The position numbers and the translations under genes are program-made. Below are positions 4,820 through 5,640 of a stretch of 5,640 nucleotides of DNA, piece after piece. Source of the stretch: Verrucomicrobiota bacterium. GTDB taxonomy: Bacteria; Verrucomicrobiota; Verrucomicrobiia; Limisphaerales; UBA1100. How positions within the stretch are numbered: the first letter of the stretch is position 1; each line of letters opens with the position of its first letter. The notes below the pieces were generated by a model. That model searched no databases. It saw only the letters and a list, made by a program, of their open reading frames with translations, and had not been told where the DNA came from. The stretch spans positions 1 through 5,640 of the forward strand of contig JAPKEI010000190.1 of assembly GCA_028872685.1 (NCBI GenBank), read 5' to 3'.

Positions 4820-5640
4820 CAGAGTTTCCCCATCACTTTCTCCGCAGCACCGATGGTGGCGTCCACATCGGCCTCCGTATGCGCGTTGGAAAGGAAACCA
4901 GCTTCGAATGCGGAGGGGGCAAAGTAAATGCCTTCGGCGAGCATTCCGTGGAAATATTTTTTGAACCGCTCGCGATCTGCGCGCATGGCGTCGGCGAGAT
5001 TGTGGACGGGTTGATCGGTAAAAAACAAACAACCCATCGAGCCGATACGTTGGGTTACCACCGATACGCCCACAGATTTTGCAGCCGCGTTGAGTCCCGC
5101 TTCCAACCGCGCACCGCGGGCCTCCAACCGTTCGTACACCTCGCCCGATTGCAATTGCTCCAGCGCCGCAATGCCGGCGGCCATCGCGAGAGGGTTGCCG
5201 CTGAGGGTGCCGGCTTGGTACACGGGGCCGTCGGGCGCGAGCACGTCCATTACTTCCGCGCGTCCGCCGAAGGCGCCCACGGGCAGTCCGCCGCCGATGA
5301 TTTTACCAAAGCAACTCAAGTCCGGCGTGATGCCGAAGCACCCTTGTGCTCCGCCGAGGCCCACGCGAAAGCCGGTCATCACTTCATCAAAAATGAGGAG
5401 ACTGTCGTTGGCCGTTGTGATCTCGCGCAGAAATTCTAAGTAACCCTCACGAGGCAAATACACGCCCGCATTACCCGGAACCGGCTCGAGAATGATGCCC
5501 GCCACTTGCCCGGCATTAGCCGCGAACGCCTCGCGCACCGCCGCCTCGTCATTGAAAGGCACGACAATCGTGTGCGCGGTAAATTCCGGCGGCACACCCG
5601 CGCTGTCCGGATTGCCGCACGTCAGCGCGCCCGAGCCGGC
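4819..5640 (-). CDS. hemL: Glutamate-1-semialdehyde 2,1-aminomutase, 5' end missing
   Basis: The C-terminal 273 residues of a class-III-type PLP aminotransferase; the frame is open to the right edge, so roughly the first 150 residues are outside the window. HemL converts glutamate-1-semialdehyde to 5-aminolevulinate, the second step after glutamyl-tRNA reductase (HemA) in the C5 tetrapyrrole pathway. Visible signatures are A-G-S-G-A-L-T at the truncated start, I-I-L-E-P-V-P-G-N-A-G-V, L-I-F-D-E-V-M-T-G-F-R-V, then F-G-K-I-I-G-G-G-L-P-V-G-A-F-G-G carrying the PLP lysine. G-T-L-S-G-N-P-L-A-M-A-A-G and the C-terminal F-L-S-N-A-H-T-E-A-D-V follow. A GTG at 5595 is inside the gene, not a start. 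It overlaps ruvX by one base and probably shares its transcript. Confidence 0.95.
   Translation of the reverse strand, partial: AGSGALTCGNPDSAGVPPEFTAHTIVVPFNDEAAVREAFAANAGQVAGIILEPVPGNAGVYLPREGYLEFLREITTANDSLLIFDEVMTGFRVGLGGAQGCFGITPDLSCFGKIIGGGLPVGAFGGRAEVMDVLAPDGPVYQAGTLSGNPLAMAAGIAALEQLQSGEVYERLEARGARLEAGLNAAAKSVGVSVVTQRIGSMGCLFFTDQPVHNLADAMRADRERFKKYFHGMLAEGIYFAPSAFEAGFLSNAHTEADVDATIGAAEKVMGKL

Noticed and set aside
4820..5032. N-terminal extension of ruvX to an ATG at 5032
   Set aside because: The added 71 residues are Arg-rich, lie entirely within hemL in another frame, and would displace the typical family N-terminus A-L-G-I-D-H-G.
1..5640. CRISPR array, tRNA/rRNA genes, insertion sequences, phage attachment sites
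   Set aside because: I saw no regularly spaced repeats, transposase motifs, terminal inverted repeats of an element, or tRNA/rRNA-like sequences on either strand.

Overview
The window is bacterial chromosomal DNA of moderately high GC, and every convincing gene lies on the minus strand, so transcription runs from right (5640) to left (1). The gene set and order (hemL, ruvX, truA, trmL, then a SAM-riboswitch-led threonine synthase-like/MoaD-like/NIL set), together with weak or absent Shine-Dalgarno sites, suggest a Verrucomicrobiota-like or other PVC-group bacterium. That assignment is inference from gene content; no rRNA or marker gene here proves it.

Right part (5640 to 3090), housekeeping. 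A 5'-truncated hemL (glutamate-1-semialdehyde aminomutase, tetrapyrrole synthesis) overlaps ruvX (YqgF-type Holliday junction resolvase) by one base. ruvX abuts or overlaps truA (tRNA pseudouridine synthase A). About 80 bases further on is trmL (tRNA wobble 2'-O-methyltransferase). The truA-trmL gap carries a matched inverted repeat.

Centre (about 3036 to 2880), regulation. The non-coding stretch between trmL and the next gene holds a complete SAM-I (S-box) riboswitch read on the minus strand. P1, P2, P3, P4 and the CTGG/CCAG pseudoknot can all be paired by eye. It is followed by an intrinsic terminator and an antiterminator that uses the 3' strand of P1. This predicts that the downstream genes are switched off when S-adenosylmethionine is plentiful.

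Left part (2852 to 1), the riboswitch-controlled run. A threonine synthase-like PLP enzyme, a MoaD/ThiS-like sulfur-carrier protein ending in Gly-Gly, and a small NIL-domain protein with a lysine-rich tail are packed with gaps of 3 and 4 bases. A GNAT acetyltransferase follows after 9 bases, and a partial GYF-like/zinc-ribbon/membrane protein after about 70 more. A sulfur carrier, a NIL domain (known from methionine transport and homocysteine synthesis proteins) and a SAM riboswitch all point to sulfur and methionine metabolism. The most interesting hypothesis is therefore that this is a SAM-repressed, protein-thiocarboxylate-dependent route to homocysteine or methionine, with the 'threonine synthase' acting in or beside that route rather than only in threonine synthesis.
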